Assembly (NCBI GenBank): GCA_016758965.1
Contig: JAEPRB010000293.1
Coordinates: 1-45,353, forward strand
DNA: 45,353 nt
DNA from: Circinella minor
Lineage: Eukaryota > Mucoromycota > Mucoromycetes > Mucorales > Lichtheimiaceae
Direction of reading: 5' to 3'
Part shown: in pieces, positions 42,561 through 45,353 of the stretch
Position numbering within the stretch: position 1 is the first letter of the stretch
How the letters are laid out: each line of letters begins with the position of its first letter
Notes under the pieces: generated by a model
What the model was told of the DNA's origin: nothing
What the model saw: only the letters and a program-made list of their open reading frames with translations
Databases searched by the model: none
Position numbers and translations under genes: made by a program

Positions 42561-45035
42561 TCATTTTTTAAAACCTTTATTGGTATTATGAGTAATTGTA
42601 GCATGTGCTAACCATTCGGCTGTATCTTCCAATGCTCCTTCCCTTCGTCTCCGAATGCGTGCTTTAATTTGTTTTCGTTGTTGTACAAACGTTGCCAACG
42701 AGCTAAATAGTGCCGATCGGTCTTGTTCGAATTCTTGCATTTTAAGATTTTGCCAACCAGAATGACGACTGCATTTTATTTCAGAACATACACTAAAATC
42801 TTCTTGTTTTGATTTTGGTGTTGAAAACTTCGTTATAATTAATCCACCATTTTCAGACTTTGAAAAATTATCATTACATACAGAATGCCATACATCATCC
42901 GGCCATAACAATCGAGAATCAAACCCACAGCAAGGTATTGCTTGGTTACTGTTGTCATTATTGTTGTTGATAAGCGCTTTTAAAAACGCCAATTTTCGAT
43001 CAGCTGTAACAATCTCTTGCTTAATATGCCTTTTGGCTTCTCGAAGTCGTAATAGTCGTTTTTGATCATCCTTGTCAGAAAGAGATTCCAATCTAGCTTT
43101 CTTTTCTCGTCGGGCTACAATATCAGTAATGTCTGTTGTTGTAGCACAACCACCAGCTTTACGCTTGATATCAGCTAGTTCGAGACGTGCACGAGCCACT
43201 TGCATCCCACAAGTATTACTACAATATTTTGATACATGTCCTTGATGAGATCCAATTCGTGCGGCCCTTTGACATGCTGGATTGGAGCATTTTGGTTTCC
43301 ATGAAGTGGACTTTCCTGTAGCTATTTTAAATTTTTATTACGTTTAGAAATGTAATTTGGTATTTATTTTTATATAATCATTCTTAGTAGAACTTTAATA
43401 TTAATATAAAAAAAGATAGTTTACCTTTTGAACAATCATCACAAAAGTATAAATCAATAAATTCACCTTCTTTTTCACTGATTCCAATACATTCGCCATG
43501 AAACCATTGATCACATCGATCACAAGCGATCATAAAACGAGGAATATCATAAGGTTTACGACAAATACAATATAAAATTTCATCTGGAGGGTAACTAATA
43601 CTACTACCAGCGATATTATCCTTGTCGTTACTATTCGATGCTAGTGTATTACTACTACCACCATTCTGTTGTCGTATACTGTTTCGCCGACTTCCTTTAG
43701 CGGCTGCCATTGCTGTAGCAACAATGGATTCTCCTGGTCGTTGTTTTACTGATGCTGCATCTGACAAGAAAGATGGACGAGATTGATTTGATGGTGGTCT
43801 TCCTCGTTTATTTTTTTTAGGAGCAGGCTATTCATTATTTTAAAACCTTAAATTAATATACTTTTTTTTTTAATTTATATAAAAAGACATGAATATTATA
43901 AAATATATATATAATTTACCCGATCATCTTCTGCCCATGATAATTTTCGAGAATTTGGTAGCCGTTCATTATTGTTATTAAATCGTTCTTCAGAAGGCTA
44001 CAAAAAAGTAATAAATTAATAAAGAGAACCAAAAAAAGAAAACTCCCCCCCTCTTCAACGCCCCCTTTTAACTTCGCTGAGTGTATATATATAAAATATA
44101 TAATAAAGACTTACAGTGACTAGTCCATTTTTGGGTGGCAGTACAGTGGTTGTTGTAGTACTACTGCTACTAGTACTACTACCATTCATCTTCCCTTTGA
44201 TAATCCAATGTTGTACTTTTTTTAAAGGTTTCATTTTAGGTGGAATAGAACTCATAGGAGCGGGAGTAGTAATATTACTTTTGGGTATAGGATGTTGGGA
44301 TAATAAAGGCATCGATATTCGTCGTTGTTGTTGTTCAGTTTTTTGTTGTTTATATTCGAGAGGATGATGAGTAGTTATTCTGTCCAAAGGCTTTTTTTCT
44401 TTATATGAATATTTGGTAATATTCTCTTCACTTTTTCTTTTCCTTCCATCTCCATTTGAATATATGGAGGATGTATTATAATAGTCAGCTGCCTGTATAT
44501 CATGCGAACTTGTCGGTGTCGGAGGATAAGATATTCTTCTTTCTGTTGTCGCTGTTGTTGTTAATGGTGATTGATGTTGTGGTTGCTGTGATGGTAATGA
44601 CGATGGTGTTCCATTATAATTAGAAGTTGTATTAGAAGAAGAGGAAGAGGAAGAAGAAGCAACAAGAGGAACAGAAGAAGGTGGAATCCATGCTTTCTTT
44701 TTTGGTAATGATCCAATTCGTTTTCTTAATGGTAAATGTTTTTTTGCTGCTTCTTCTGCTAATCGTTGGGTTTCTCCATGAGGAGTCATGGTAACAGTTA
44801 TATCTACAGAAGGTTGTGATTGACCGTTTATAGTTCCATTTACAAACTTGGATGAACCGTTATGAGTTGAACAAGTACCATGAACAGATGATGAACGATC
44901 AGAATCGTGAATGCTGCTTCTGAAAGCCGGAGAATACCTTGGCGGTGTTCGCTGTTGTTGTTGTTGCTGTCGTTGCTGCTGCTGATGTTGCAATGGTTTT
45001 GAAGACGATAAAATTTGTGAATTTTGATTAGACAT
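42561..45035 (-). CDS. SPP1: PHD-finger subunit of COMPASS (Spp1/CXXC1-like)
   Basis: Four exons in phase: 44115-45035, 43920-43997, 43425-43827 and 42561-43321, giving 720 residues. The PHD finger (about 418-465) reads YCICRKPYDIPRFMIACDRC, then DQWFHGECIGI and FCDDCSK. It is the module by which Spp1/CXXC1 reads H3K4me3 and supports Set1 methylation. After it comes the second zinc-binding segment typical of the family (KCSNPACQRAARIG, KYCSNTCGMQVARARL), then coiled and basic helices to the end. The 330-residue N-terminal extension is Ser/Gln/Pro-rich and disordered. An AT-hook-like KKNKRGRPP (residues 338-346) sits between it and the PHD finger. Animal CXXC1 has a CXXC DNA-binding domain in that general position, which is absent here. 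Confidence 0.88.

Positions 45036-45353
<318 letters not shown>

Overview
The window looks like nuclear DNA of an early-diverging filamentous fungus, most likely Mucoromycota (an inference from gene style, not a database result). It is AT-rich and full of A/T homopolymers and AT microsatellites. Its genes carry many short GT-AG introns. The plasma-membrane H+-ATPase has a plant-like core motif rather than the ascomycete Pma1 form. Nothing suggests bacterial, viral or organellar DNA.

Layout. The left edge holds the 5' end of an AT-hook protein gene (minus, 1-150). An unrecognised gene follows (plus, 1330-2905), broken by one frameshift. About 4 kb then carries only weak coding remnants. PMA1 (minus, 6988-10551, 5 exons) and the queuosine-salvage gene QNG1 (plus, 14367-16686, 9 exons including a 10-nt microexon) are divergent and share a 3.8-kb AT-rich spacer with a long inverted repeat. 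QNG1 converges on ORC3 (minus, 17012-20978, 13 exons). After a 2.7-kb gene-free stretch comes an F-box gene (plus, 23714-25474) with an intron that is easily missed.

From 26.2 to 30.4 kb lies a decayed patch. It holds a 5'-truncated LINE fragment with a perfect 14-bp target-site duplication, a leucine-rich-repeat gene with about seven reading-frame lesions, and a second copy of the same LINE 3' end. That second copy has its own 15-bp duplication and sits inside an exon of an unrecognised gene. The rest is dense and apparently intact: a small secreted Gly/Trp-rich peptide (minus, 31517-31750), an NGL2-type RNA exonuclease (plus, 32402-34233), an SDT1-type pyrimidine 5'-nucleotidase (plus, 34674-35990), a disordered protein with LDSRWAT repeats (minus, 36509-38470), a KEX2 proprotein convertase (minus, 38792-42089), and a COMPASS Spp1/CXXC1-like PHD protein (minus, 42561-45035). 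The window ends in a 97-nt poly(T) run.

The genes do not form one pathway; they are mostly unrelated housekeeping functions: proton pumping, queuine salvage, replication licensing, ubiquitin targeting, RNA trimming, nucleotide turnover, secretory processing and histone H3K4 methylation. All exon coordinates were derived by hand from splice signals and frame continuity. Every multi-exon model called intact has a length divisible by three.
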